Assembly (NCBI GenBank): GCA_016716305.1
Contig: JADJWP010000002.1
Span: 3,098,501 to 3,162,500 of the forward strand
From: Chloracidobacterium sp.
GTDB taxonomy: Bacteria > Acidobacteriota > Blastocatellia > Pyrinomonadales > Pyrinomonadaceae
Direction of reading: 5' to 3'
DNA: 64,000 bases
Shown: positions 8,645 to 16,257 of the stretch, one piece after another
How the letters are laid out: each line of letters starts with the position of its first letter
Position numbering within the stretch: the first letter of the stretch is position 1
Made by a program: the position numbers and the translations under genes
Notes under the pieces: model-generated
Seen by the model: only the letters and a program-made list of their open reading frames with translations
What the model was told of the DNA's origin: nothing
Databases searched by the model: none

Positions 8645-10432
8645 TCATTGGTTCTTTATGAGCCGGCCTTTTGCAGCGACCGCTTCATTGAACGCTCCGC
8701 CCGGCACGTCACCGATCTTTATTGCCGCTTCGTAAATGCCAAGTGCATACGAGTTCTCGTTGTAATACTCGTAGATCTTGCCCAGGGCCACATAGGAAAG
8801 AGATACCAGGGCCGAATCGATCCGCTGTACCGTCGCGATCCTAAGTACGTTCTCATAGGCTACCTTTGCTTCAAGCAGTTTCGCCTTTTGCTTATCATCT
8901 TCGGCGATGTTTTCAGCTGAAAGGCTGGCGACACGGCCGATGTTGTAATAGATACGAGCCTCACCGGGGTTCTTCTCGAGAAGCGCTTTAAGATCCGTCT
9001 CTGCCTGTTTGTAATTCTTCGCGTTTATCGTTTCCTGTATCTCGATCAGCCGGCTTGTTATCGGGTTCTCGATCACGGCCGTCGTTCCGGTGATTTTGCG
9101 GCCTTCGCGAGCTGCAAGAGCGCGGTTTCGTGCCGCTGCATATTGTTCCAGCCGGCCGGTCTCTTTCGCCGGATCAAAGGAAAGCAGCATCTCACGCATG
9201 GACGCAGCAATATCGAAGCCCGAGTCCTCGATACCTTTCAGTTGTTCGGAAAAATAGAAAACGAGGATCGCACCCTTTTCGTAATCTTCCGACAGCCGAA
9301 GGGCAGTTTCGTCCACAAAACCACGCTTTTGTTCATCCAGTTCTCGTGAAACAGCGCGACGTTCGTCGTCTGTCTTCATCTGGGCGATCTTTTGGCGAGC
9401 CTGTGCGGTCGCGATCTCGATCCGTTCGCGTTCGAGCTGTTTCGAATCGATAGCGGCAACCAGAGACCTTGAGATCGTTAGGTATATATCGGGTGAGATC
9501 GATGGATTTGTCTTTCGCCGTTCATCAAGCAATTTTTTCACGGCTTCGCGGATCGTACCGATCTCTTTTGAGTTGCTGAGTATTATCGGATCGATGATGA
9601 ACTGCAGGTAGCCGCGCCTGACCTCAGAGAATCCGATATCGGTGTCCGGCGGTAAGATGACGTAATAGTCGTCCTTGATATTTACAAAATTGACCGTAGC
9701 AGCAGGAGCAAGCATTTCCGGCACAATGAAAAACCGCCGCTCGCGCTCGCGGGTTACGATGTTCGATATGCGCCCATCTTTGCTTCCAGACTTCTGGGTC
9801 TCGGTCCTGATCTTCTCGGAAAAATATAACTGCGGCTTTGTTTGAAGATATGTGAGAAGTTCACTGACCATTTCCCGCGCCGAACTTCGAAGCCGGCCGT
9901 CTGCCACCGCGAGATAAGATCTTGCATAATCGTTAGAATTGCCCGAGAAACTTGACCGGCGATAAAAATCCCTTACAAGCGGCGCGAAATCGAGGACGTC
10001 AAGCAGCGACCCGGGAAGATCGGAGGTAACGACCGGATCGGCGAGGTCGGGGTAGGCTGACAATGTGTAAGCCATTGAGATAAAGGGTGCGACGAGTTCG
10101 GAATCGGTCGCCATTGGCCGGCTCCGCTTATAGCGAAGGACGAACGACGAAATGCGGTCTCGAAGTTCGGGGTTCAAAGCTGCAAGATCGCTTCTAAGCT
10201 GGTCCCGGAACCTGCTTCCCTCTGCCGACAAAGGCGAGTTGATGACCGGGACTGATTCGCCCGCTGCGTTTGTCGTTCTTGCTGCATCAAGTGTAGCTAA
10301 AACGATCATGACCCGTTTGTCCGGCTCTATTCGTACACCATGGTTCGTGAGATCGAAACCAGTGGGGACGTTTTGACCGACGATAATACCGGAAAACGCG
10401 AAAAGTGCCGCAATAATAACTGACTTTTTCAT
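8645..10432 (-). CDS. Secreted TPR protein of unknown function
   Basis: A 595-aa protein with an N-terminal signal peptide (MKKSVIIAALFAFSGIIVG). The first 300 residues are mixed alpha/beta without a family I recognise. A charged coiled-coil-like stretch lies near residues 325-375. The C-terminal 120 residues contain TPR-type helices (a KNPGEARIYYNIGRVASL unit and an ALGKIYEYYNENSYALGIYEAAIKIG unit). It probably acts as a periplasmic scaffold. No enzymatic motif is visible. It is transcribed alone behind the rsbV/rsbW terminator. Confidence 0.75.
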   Translation of the reverse strand: MKKSVIIAALFAFSGIIVGQNVPTGFDLTNHGVRIEPDKRVMIVLATLDAARTTNAAGESVPVINSPLSAEGSRFRDQLRSDLAALNPELRDRISSFVLRYKRSRPMATDSELVAPFISMAYTLSAYPDLADPVVTSDLPGSLLDVLDFAPLVRDFYRRSSFSGNSNDYARSYLAVADGRLRSSAREMVSELLTYLQTKPQLYFSEKIRTETQKSGSKDGRISNIVTRERERRFFIVPEMLAPAATVNFVNIKDDYYVILPPDTDIGFSEVRRGYLQFIIDPIILSNSKEIGTIREAVKKLLDERRKTNPSISPDIYLTISRSLVAAIDSKQLERERIEIATAQARQKIAQMKTDDERRAVSRELDEQKRGFVDETALRLSEDYEKGAILVFYFSEQLKGIEDSGFDIAASMREMLLSFDPAKETGRLEQYAAARNRALAAREGRKITGTTAVIENPITSRLIEIQETINAKNYKQAETDLKALLEKNPGEARIYYNIGRVASLSAENIAEDDKQKAKLLEAKVAYENVLRIATVQRIDSALVSLSYVALGKIYEYYNENSYALGIYEAAIKIGDVPGGAFNEAVAAKGRLIKNQ

Positions 10433-10476
10433 CTGCTTACGATACGGAACCGGCTCGGTACAAAGGAAATAAGATG

Positions 10477-10504
10477 ATTATCGTCCAAACCGAGATGTAT
10501 GCAA
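10477..10504 (-). promoter_or_regulatory. Possible promoter of the secreted TPR gene
   Basis: On the minus strand TTGCAT, a 16-bp spacer and GATAAT resemble a sigma70-type promoter about 45 bp before the start at 10432, downstream of the rsbV terminator hairpin. Confidence 0.4.
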
Positions 10505-10516
10505 CCCAAACAATTA

Positions 10517-10550
10517 AAGGATAAAGGAACGATAATGTCCCTTTATCCTT
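10517..10550 (-). terminator. Intrinsic terminator after the STAS/kinase pair
   Basis: An 11-bp perfect stem (AAGGATAAAGG at 10517 against CCTTTATCCTT at 10540) with a 12-base loop lies 30 bp after the STAS gene stop. Read on the minus strand it is followed by a T-rich stretch, giving a plausible Rho-independent terminator. Confidence 0.55.
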
Positions 10551-10579
10551 AATCGAAATACGAAAAGCCCGAGTTCCAG

Positions 10580-10927
10580 CTATTCAAAACTCGCCAATGC
10601 GTCGGCCTCGGCCTCATAAACATCGAATACCGTGAGGAGTTTGGTGATCGCCAGCAGATCCTGGATCTTTTGGGTCAGATTCAGCAGCTTAAGCGTCCCA
10701 CCTTCCTTGTTGACAGCGGTGAAGCTCGAGACAAGTTCGCCGATACCGCTCGAATCGATGTAACCGACGGATCCGAGATTCAGAAGGATCTTGCTTTTGC
10801 CTTCTCCAAGAAGACGGCGGATCGCCGTTCGCAATGCGACACTTCCTTCACCGATCGTAACCTTACCGTCAAGATCAAGGATCGTGACGTCGCCGGCCTG
10901 GCGTTCCGAAATATTGATATCAGACAT
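10580..10927 (-). CDS. STAS anti-sigma factor antagonist (RsbV/SpoIIAA-like)
   Basis: A 115-aa single STAS domain protein. The phosphorylatable serine motif YIDSSGIGEL is intact at residues 57-66, so S59 or S60 should be the target of a partner kinase. A GAGGAGA Shine-Dalgarno precedes the ATG. It lies 85 bp downstream of an HATPase kinase of the RsbW type on the same strand. In this family the unphosphorylated antagonist binds the kinase/anti-sigma factor and frees its target sigma factor or other partner. No sigma factor or PP2C phosphatase is in this window. Confidence 0.9.
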   Translation of the reverse strand: MSDINISERQAGDVTILDLDGKVTIGEGSVALRTAIRRLLGEGKSKILLNLGSVGYIDSSGIGELVSSFTAVNKEGGTLKLLNLTQKIQDLLAITKLLTVFDVYEAEADALASFE

Positions 10928-11012
10928 TTTTATCTCCTCAGTTTATGTGAAATTGCGTTGAAAGCAGATTTTAGACCAACACATTGGCATTTGTCCAAGA
11001 AACGATGACTTT

Positions 11013-11423
11013 TCAATGTTTCTTGATCATTCTTACGACCATCCCTCCACCTTCGTGGTTCGTCCATTCGACAACGTCCATGAAGGACTTCATAAAAAGT
11101 ATGCCTCTGCCGTTGGCTTTTAGCAGATTTGCGGGATCAGTAGGGTCGGGTATCTCATCGATATCGAACCCGGGGCCAAAATCACGTACCGTAACCTCAA
11201 ATCCGTCGTCCGTGTTTTCGAACTTGACCTCGACAGTCTTGGTCTCGTCAAATTTATTGCCGTGCTTAACGGCATTTGCGACCGATTCGCGAACTGCGAG
11301 ATCGATAGCAGAGAGATATTCGTCGCCAAGGCCGATCTCGATCGCAAACGTCTCGGCCTTCAATGCGGCTTCATCGACGGACTCAATCCGGCTCGGCAAT
11401 GTAAGTTCTTTGGTCTCAGTCAC
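11013..11423 (-). CDS. RsbW-type HATPase serine kinase / anti-sigma factor
   Basis: A 136-aa HATPase_c_2 protein. The start is GTG 11423 (VTETKELTLPS...); the open frame runs on to 11942, but that extension lies antisense inside aroA and is not protein-like. Family features: N-box ESVANAVKHGN near residue 60, G1 DFGPGFD near 97, G2 GRGILFM near 118. It would phosphorylate the STAS protein encoded next on the strand. It is divergent from aroA. No strong ribosome binding site is visible, so the exact start is uncertain by a few codons. Confidence 0.85.
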   Translation of the reverse strand: MTETKELTLPSRIESVDEAALKAETFAIEIGLGDEYLSAIDLAVRESVANAVKHGNKFDETKTVEVKFENTDDGFEVTVRDFGPGFDIDEIPDPTDPANLLKANGRGILFMKSFMDVVEWTNHEGGGMVVRMIKKH

Positions 11424-11502
11424 AATACTGTAGAAGTAAGGTATAGGTTTGTTGCGATCTATGTCAAGACAACGGTGAGTGAATAGTTCTACAATCAATG
11501 CG

Positions 11503-12798
11503 ATGAGATTAGGTCGAGCTAAATCGATACGCGGCGAGGCGGTTCTGCCCGGTGATAAATCGATCTCGCATCGGGCAGCCATGATGGCGTCGATCGCTGA
11601 GGGAGAATCGCAGATCAAAGGTTTTGCCGAGAGTGCTGACTGTGCTTCGACGCTGAAATGCCTAATGCAGTTAGGCGTCGGTATCGAACGAGATGGAAAT
11701 GACGTGAGGATCAGGGGCAAGGGCAAGGGCGGATATCTACGTTCTGAAGCATCCCTCGATTGCGGCAATAGCGGGACGACCATGCGTTTGCTCGCCGGTC
11801 TGCTGGCGGGGCACGATCTTGAGAGTGTCTTGATCGGCGACGAATCGTTGAGCCGCCGCCCGATGCGTCGGATAATCGATCCGCTCAAGCAAATGGGTGC
11901 AGCGATCGAAAGCAGCGGTGAGATGCCACCGCTCACGATCATAGGCAGGAGGGAGCTTTTGCCGATCGACTACGAAATGCCTGTAGCGTCGGCGCAATTG
12001 AAGTCATGTATTCTGTTTGCAGGCTTGTATACAAGCGGCACCACTACGGTCTTTGAACCCACGCCTACAAGAGATCACACCGAAAGGATGCTTGATTTCT
12101 TTGGAGCAAGCATTTCCAGCAGTTCGACTGACCGCGGACGGCGGATATCAATAGACGGTGCATCTCTGCTTACGTCCCGCGAGATCAACGTGCCTTCGGA
12201 TATTTCATCTGCCGCGTTTTTTGTCGCGGCGGCATCTTGTCTGCCCGGTTCCGAGCTTCGCCTTTCCGGAGTCGGCCTAAACCCAACACGCACGGCGTTT
12301 GTCGACGTCCTTAGTTCAATGGGCGCCGAGATCAGGATCAGCAACCAACGAATCGCTTCCAATGAACCGATCGGTGATATTACGGTGGTTCCCTTCGATC
12401 CCAAGGAAATGCGGGAATGCATTTTGGCTGGGCCGGTCATTGGGAATCTAATTGATGAGATACCGATCCTCGCGATCGTTGGAACTCAGATCGAAGGCGG
12501 TCTCGAAGTTCGGGATGCGGCCGAACTAAGGATAAAAGAATCTGACCGGATCGCTTCTATCGTCGCGAATCTTAGGAAAATGGGGGCAAAGATCGATGAG
12601 TTCGATGATGGCTTCCGCGTTTTCCGCTCGGAGCTTAAAGGTGCAGTGGTCGATTCGTTTGGCGATCACCGAATAGCGATGGCTTTTGCCGTTGCCGCGC
12701 TTATTGCGGAAGGTGAGACGGAGATATTGAATTCTGAATGTGTCGACGTTTCATTTCCCGGATTCTTCGACACACTGCGTTCAATAACCTTAACGTAG
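11503..12798 (+). CDS. aroA: 3-phosphoshikimate 1-carboxyvinyltransferase (EPSP synthase)
   Basis: A 431-aa EPSP synthase that joins PEP to shikimate-3-phosphate in chorismate synthesis. Substrate-binding blocks are visible: LPGDKSISHRA at 15-25, GNSGTTMRL at 88-96, RRPMRRI near 120, KESDRI near 345 and the late GDHRIAMAF near 390. Two starts are possible, GTG 11479 and ATG 11503; I chose the ATG because it aligns best with the usual short N-terminus. It is divergent from the anti-sigma kinase, and a B12 riboswitch begins about 100 bp after its stop. Confidence 0.95.
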   Translation: MRLGRAKSIRGEAVLPGDKSISHRAAMMASIAEGESQIKGFAESADCASTLKCLMQLGVGIERDGNDVRIRGKGKGGYLRSEASLDCGNSGTTMRLLAGLLAGHDLESVLIGDESLSRRPMRRIIDPLKQMGAAIESSGEMPPLTIIGRRELLPIDYEMPVASAQLKSCILFAGLYTSGTTTVFEPTPTRDHTERMLDFFGASISSSSTDRGRRISIDGASLLTSREINVPSDISSAAFFVAAASCLPGSELRLSGVGLNPTRTAFVDVLSSMGAEIRISNQRIASNEPIGDITVVPFDPKEMRECILAGPVIGNLIDEIPILAIVGTQIEGGLEVRDAAELRIKESDRIASIVANLRKMGAKIDEFDDGFRVFRSELKGAVVDSFGDHRIAMAFAVAALIAEGETEILNSECVDVSFPGFFDTLRSITLT

Positions 12799-12846
12799 GG
12801 ATGTGAAAGCGACGGCTATGATTCGTTAGCTTCAACTTATACCAAT

Positions 12847-12875
12847 TTGACATCGACCGGCCCGAGGGTAATAAT
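12847..12875 (+). promoter_or_regulatory. Promoter of the B12 import operon
   Basis: TTGACA at 12847-12852 followed after 16-17 bp by TAATAAT at 12869-12875. This is a near-consensus sigma70-type promoter placed just upstream of the riboswitch aptamer. Confidence 0.65.
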
Positions 12876-12904
12876 CGCTCACTTGTTCTTTTACATTCTT
12901 AAGC

Positions 12905-13020
12905 GTTTCAGGTGTCGTTTTTTCACGAAACGGCAAAATAGGGAAGTCGGGTGCAAATCCCGCGCGATCGCGTCACTGTAAATCGATCATTTCGATAGAG
13001 CCAGAATACCTGCCTGCTGC
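12905..13020 (+). ncRNA. Cobalamin riboswitch 1
   Basis: Conserved elements of the cobalamin aptamer appear in order: TTTCAGGTG-like 5' strand at 12906-12914, the core GGGAAGTCGGGTGCAAATCC near 12941-12960, CGCGTCACTGTAAATC near 12969-12985, and the closing GAGCCAGAATACCTGCC near 12998-13014. It lies before the B12 substrate-binding lipoprotein gene and is followed by an intrinsic terminator, so control is probably transcriptional: B12 binding would favour termination. Confidence 0.92.
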
Positions 13021-13078
13021 GTTTTTGCCGATAGGATGTTTCGCGTCAAAACATCGGAGGCAAACACGGTATCAATGG

Positions 13079-13135
13079 TGCCCTGTTTTCACGTCCCGAT
13101 CGTTTGGGATGATGAAAACAGGGCATTTGCTTTTT
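13079..13135 (+). terminator. Riboswitch-controlled intrinsic terminator
   Basis: Perfect 13-bp arms (TGCCCTGTTTTCA at 13079-13091 and its complement at 13113-13125) enclose a 21-base region with an inner GTCCCGAT/GTTTGGGAT pairing, followed by TTTGCTTTTT. It sits 14 bp before the ATG at 13149. An alternative hairpin at 13035-13055 (GATGTTT/AAACATC) may be part of the switching platform. Confidence 0.75.
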
Positions 13136-13148
13136 GTCCGACAAACAG

Positions 13149-14093
13149 ATGAAACAAGATGACCGAGAGCAAAGATCACGAATAACGAAGCGGGATCATG
13201 CGAGACAACGGTTCGCTGTCACAGCATCATTTGCTGTGGTCTTAGCGGCCGTTCTGTTCGGCTGCTCGAAGACCGCCGAGGTGACGAAACACGCCGTCTT
13301 TCGGGTGGTTGAAGACGATCTTGGGCGTGCCGTAAACCTGCCGCCAGCCGTTGAACGTGCGGTCTCGCTGGCGCCCAGCATAACGGAATCGGTTTTTGCT
13401 GCCGGTGCCGGCGACAGGCTTGTCGGCGTGACGACCTACTGCAATTTCCCGGCGGAGGCGGCATCGATCCGTAGGGTCGGCGATACCCAAACGCCCAATA
13501 TCGAGAATATTCTCGCTCTGAAGCCGCAAGTGGTTCTGGTTTCCACGGATTCTCAGCTTGAGGCATTTACCGCGATCTTACAGCAGCAAAACATTTCGGT
13601 CTTTGTGCTTGATGTGCGCGGTCTCGATGGGGTTCCGCGAAGCCTTCGTCAATTGGGTTCGATATTTGGCAGCGAGACCGCAGCCGACAAAGCAGCGACC
13701 GAACTTGAACGGCGAATTGAGACGGTTGCGGGTTTGCGCAAGGCCAATGTCGCGCCGCGTGTTTTTCTTCAGATCTCAAAGGAACCACTATTCACCATCG
13801 GACGCGGCTCATTTCTGACCGAGGTAATTGAACGTGCAGGCGGCGTCTCGGTCACAAAGGATGTCGAGAGTTCATATCCGAAGTTGAGTAAAGAGTCTGC
13901 GGCAGCATTGGACCCGGAAGTGATCATCCTCTCCGAAAGCGAGGATAATATGGAGCCAAATGAGGTTCTCAGAAACTCGCCGGCGTTCAAGAACGGCCGC
14001 ATTTATCGGATCAACGCTGATGTTATCTCGCGCCCGGGGCCGAGACTAGTCGATGCTCTGGAAACGATCGCAGAGGCTCTGGGCCGTGAATAG
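13149..14093 (+). CDS. btuF: Vitamin B12 ABC transporter substrate-binding lipoprotein
   Basis: A 314-aa type III periplasmic binding protein (PeriBP_2/BtuF fold). ATG 13149 is preferred over TTG 13134, which lies inside the terminator T-tract. A lipoprotein signal ends in the lipobox LFGC, so it should be anchored to a membrane. Typical segments are the RAVSLAPSITE block, YCNFP, and ALKPQVVLVS. Control by a cobalamin riboswitch and the following permease and ATPase genes support cobalamin or cobinamide as ligand. Related proteins bind ferric siderophores, but the context argues against that here. Confidence 0.88.
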   Translation: MKQDDREQRSRITKRDHARQRFAVTASFAVVLAAVLFGCSKTAEVTKHAVFRVVEDDLGRAVNLPPAVERAVSLAPSITESVFAAGAGDRLVGVTTYCNFPAEAASIRRVGDTQTPNIENILALKPQVVLVSTDSQLEAFTAILQQQNISVFVLDVRGLDGVPRSLRQLGSIFGSETAADKAATELERRIETVAGLRKANVAPRVFLQISKEPLFTIGRGSFLTEVIERAGGVSVTKDVESSYPKLSKESAAALDPEVIILSESEDNMEPNEVLRNSPAFKNGRIYRINADVISRPGPRLVDALETIAEALGRE

Positions 14094-14138
14094 ACCGATC
14101 GTCAACGGAATGTCTAAAAACGTTACGGAGAGAAAAGA

Positions 14139-15089
14139 TTGAATCGCAGGATAGGAACCTGGTTACTGCTAATTGCTTCGCTTGGGTCTGTGCTAGCGCT
14201 GGCTGTCTCCATCGGCGCCGAGCGATTCTCGGTTTTCAGTCTATCCGAAGAACACAGAGCGATACTTTTCCAGATCCGTCTACCGCGAGTTCTTCTCGGA
14301 GCGTGTGTCGGAGCGAGCCTGGCCGTGGCAGGCGCATCGCTTCAGGCTTTGCTGAGAAATCCGCTGGCCGAGCCGTACCTCCTCGGAGTCTCCAATGGGG
14401 CCGCATTAGGAACGCTCCTCGCATTCGTTTTCCTTGATGGACTCGGGTTCGCCCGGCCGCTCCTGGCTTTCGGCGGCGCGGCGGTTGCGACCATTGCGGT
14501 TTACCAAATGGCCCGAAGTCGGGCGGGAATGAACGTCGAACGCCTTGTTTTGTCGGGCGTTATTATTACCACATTCTTATCATCGATCATCGTATTGTTG
14601 ACAAGTCTGCTCGATGCGGCCCGCCTTCGCGGTTATACGTTTTGGCTATTAGGCGATCTTTCACAGGCGACATTCGACGGATTTTATCTGACCCTTGTGG
14701 CATCGACGGTCGGAACGATAGTTCTCGCATCGCAAGCTCGTGCGCTCAACCTGATGATGATCGGCGAACGCGACGCATTTGACCATGGCGTCGAGGTCGG
14801 CCGCGTTCGGATCATTGTTTTCGGGGCGGCGAGTGTGCTGGTCGGCACCTCGGTCGCGGCGAGCGGTTCGGTCGGCTACGTTGGGCTTATCGTGCCGCAT
14901 ATCGTTCGGCTCGTTGTCGGGACCGACAACCGTCTCGTGGTGCCGATGTCCGCCTTTGCCGGTGCGATCTTCGTGGTGCTTGCCGATACGATCGCCCGGA
15001 CGGCGATCGCCCCGCGGGAACTTCCGGTCGGAGCGATTACGGCATTGATCGGCGCTCCACTATTTATCTTTTTGTTGAAGCGATCGTAA
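14139..15089 (+). CDS. btuC: B12 ABC transporter permease (FecCD family)
   Basis: A 316-aa permease with about ten helices. Family motifs include RLPRVLLGACVGASLAVAG near residues 47-65, NPLAEPYLLGVSNGA near 75-89, and GLIVPHIVR near 249, the region contacting the ATPase. The start is TTG at 14139, supported by a GGAG ribosome-binding site eight bases upstream. It follows the binding-protein gene by 45 bp and should form the BtuC2D2F importer. Confidence 0.9.
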   Translation: MNRRIGTWLLLIASLGSVLALAVSIGAERFSVFSLSEEHRAILFQIRLPRVLLGACVGASLAVAGASLQALLRNPLAEPYLLGVSNGAALGTLLAFVFLDGLGFARPLLAFGGAAVATIAVYQMARSRAGMNVERLVLSGVIITTFLSSIIVLLTSLLDAARLRGYTFWLLGDLSQATFDGFYLTLVASTVGTIVLASQARALNLMMIGERDAFDHGVEVGRVRIIVFGAASVLVGTSVAASGSVGYVGLIVPHIVRLVVGTDNRLVVPMSAFAGAIFVVLADTIARTAIAPRELPVGAITALIGAPLFIFLLKRS

Positions 15090-15115
15090 GACACCTTTTT
15101 TCGTTTGATCGGTAA

Positions 15116-15137
15116 TTAGTAATTGGACAATTACTAA
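15116..15137. repeat. AT-rich perfect palindrome between permease and ATPase genes
   Basis: Ten-base arms TTAGTAATTG and CAATTACTAA are separated only by GA, in the 64-bp gap between btuC and btuD. The centre is too small for a hairpin loop unless the inner pairs open, so an operator for a dimeric repressor is as likely as an RNA structure. The composition is strikingly AT-rich beside the GC-rich ATPase gene. Confidence 0.6.
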
Positions 15138-15153
15138 CGAGTTGGTTCTGAAA

Positions 15154-15924
15154 ATGCTCGAAGCTCGCACTATCTCAGTTCGTTACGGCCCGTGCGATGT
15201 GCTTCGCGAGGTTTCGCTGAGCCTTGGCGAGGGTCGGCTGCTGGCGTTGCTCGGGCCGAATGGCGCAGGCAAGACGACTTTGCTCAAGGCACTCAATGGC
15301 ACGCTGCGGGCGGACAAGGGAAGCGTCTTGCTCGATGGCCGTCCGCTCTCGGAGCTTTCGCGGCAAGAGGCGGCAAGGCGGGTCGCGGTCGTCGCGCAGG
15401 AGAACGAGACGAAGTTTCCCGTAACGGTGCTTGATTTTGTGCTTTCGGGGCGATTCGCCCACGGTGGAGCGTTTGGCTGGGAGCGCGCAGAGGACGTCGC
15501 GGTCGCCGAGCGGGCGCTTGCCGAGTGCGACCTGCAGAATTACGCCATGCGATTGATGAATCAGCTTTCGGGCGGCGAGCGGCAGCGGGTCGTGCTCGCC
15601 CGGGCGCTTGCGACCGAGGCGAAAATTCTCTTGCTCGATGAGCCGACGGCCAATCTTGACCTCGCCCATCAGGCGATGATCTTCCGGCTCGTCCGCGGGC
15701 GGTGCGACGCCGAGGGCTTTGCGGCGGTCGTGATAACCCACGACCTGAATCTCGCCGCCGAGTTTGCCGACGAGCTTGTTTTGCTGCATCGCGGCGGGCT
15801 TTTCGCGGCCGGAGCGGCGGAAGAGGTGCTCAGCGAGGCGAATATCGCCGAGGTTTTCGGCGTCAGCTCGCTCCGCGACCGAAATCCGGCAACCGGAAAG
15901 GTGCGAATTACGCCGATTTTTTGA
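15154..15924 (+). CDS. btuD: B12 ABC transporter ATP-binding protein
   Basis: A 256-aa ABC ATPase. Walker A is GPNGAGKT near residues 35-42, the Q-loop lies in VAVVAQENE, the signature LSGGERQRV near 141, Walker B ILLLDEPTANLD near 162-173 and the H-loop VITHDLN near 198. ATG 15154 is chosen over a TTG four codons upstream. It completes the importer with the preceding permease and binding protein. Base composition is notably GC-richer than its neighbours (about 68% GC in 15361-15420). Confidence 0.9.
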   Translation: MLEARTISVRYGPCDVLREVSLSLGEGRLLALLGPNGAGKTTLLKALNGTLRADKGSVLLDGRPLSELSRQEAARRVAVVAQENETKFPVTVLDFVLSGRFAHGGAFGWERAEDVAVAERALAECDLQNYAMRLMNQLSGGERQRVVLARALATEAKILLLDEPTANLDLAHQAMIFRLVRGRCDAEGFAAVVITHDLNLAAEFADELVLLHRGGLFAAGAAEEVLSEANIAEVFGVSSLRDRNPATGKVRITPIF

Positions 15925-15939
15925 AATACGGGCCTTGAA

Positions 15940-16014
15940 GACGGTTGTCTGGTGGTCTCGGACGGTTGTCTGAGGGTCGGCGGCAATTGTCTGAGGTTCG
16001 CGGACGACAGGGTT
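15940..16014 (+). repeat. 21-bp imperfect tandem repeat
   Basis: The core GACGGTTGTCTG recurs with exact 21-bp period at 15940, 15961 and (as GGCAATTGTCTG) 15982, with a decayed fourth unit from 16003. It fills the gap between the ATPase stop and the second riboswitch. No protein is assigned to it. Together with the riboswitch it accounts for the 333-bp gene-free stretch 15925-16257. Confidence 0.65.
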
Positions 16015-16027
16015 TTTATAGGCGCCG

Positions 16028-16165
16028 AACGGCGGTGCCTTGATTTTCGGCATCTGCTGCAATGGAAGTCCGGTGAAAATCCGGCACTGCCCACGCAACA
16101 GTGAGTCGATTTGGGATACGGGAATTCGGAGTTCGGATCTGTGCAGATGCCAGAGACCCGCCATC
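16028..16165 (+). ncRNA. Cobalamin riboswitch 2
   Basis: Aptamer elements in order: GGCGGTGCCTT at 16031-16041, GGAAGTCCGGTGAAAATCCGG near 16064-16084 with CACTGCCC, then CGCAACAGTGAG near 16094-16105, and closing GATGCCAGAGACCCGCC near 16146-16162. It lies before the TonB-dependent receptor gene. No T-rich terminator follows; instead the ribosome binding site is flanked by a hairpin, so translational control is likely. Confidence 0.92.
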
Positions 16166-16230
16166 CGATATCACATATCCGAGATCGACGGAGTCTGGAA
16201 CTTTGCCCGGATGCCTCGGCTTATGAACCA

Positions 16231-16252
16231 TTCTGCGTGTGGGCAGAAGAGG
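16231..16252 (+). promoter_or_regulatory. Hairpin overlapping the receptor's ribosome binding site
   Basis: TTCTGC (16231) and GCAGAA (16243) form a six-base stem around a GTGTGG loop, and the 3' arm overlaps the Shine-Dalgarno GAAGAGG at 16246-16252, five bases before the ATG at 16258. This is a natural sequestering element for riboswitch 2. Confidence 0.5.
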
Positions 16253-16257
16253 AAAAA

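Noticed and set aside
11424..11942. 170-codon N-terminal extension of the RsbW-like frame
   Set aside because: It lies antisense inside aroA, has Arg/Ser/Pro-biased shadow composition, and the HATPase domain is complete without it.
15175..16164. 329-aa minus-strand frame with a DPQTTVR-like heptad repeat
   Set aside because: The frame is mostly antisense to btuD; its heptad pattern only reflects the 21-bp DNA repeat.
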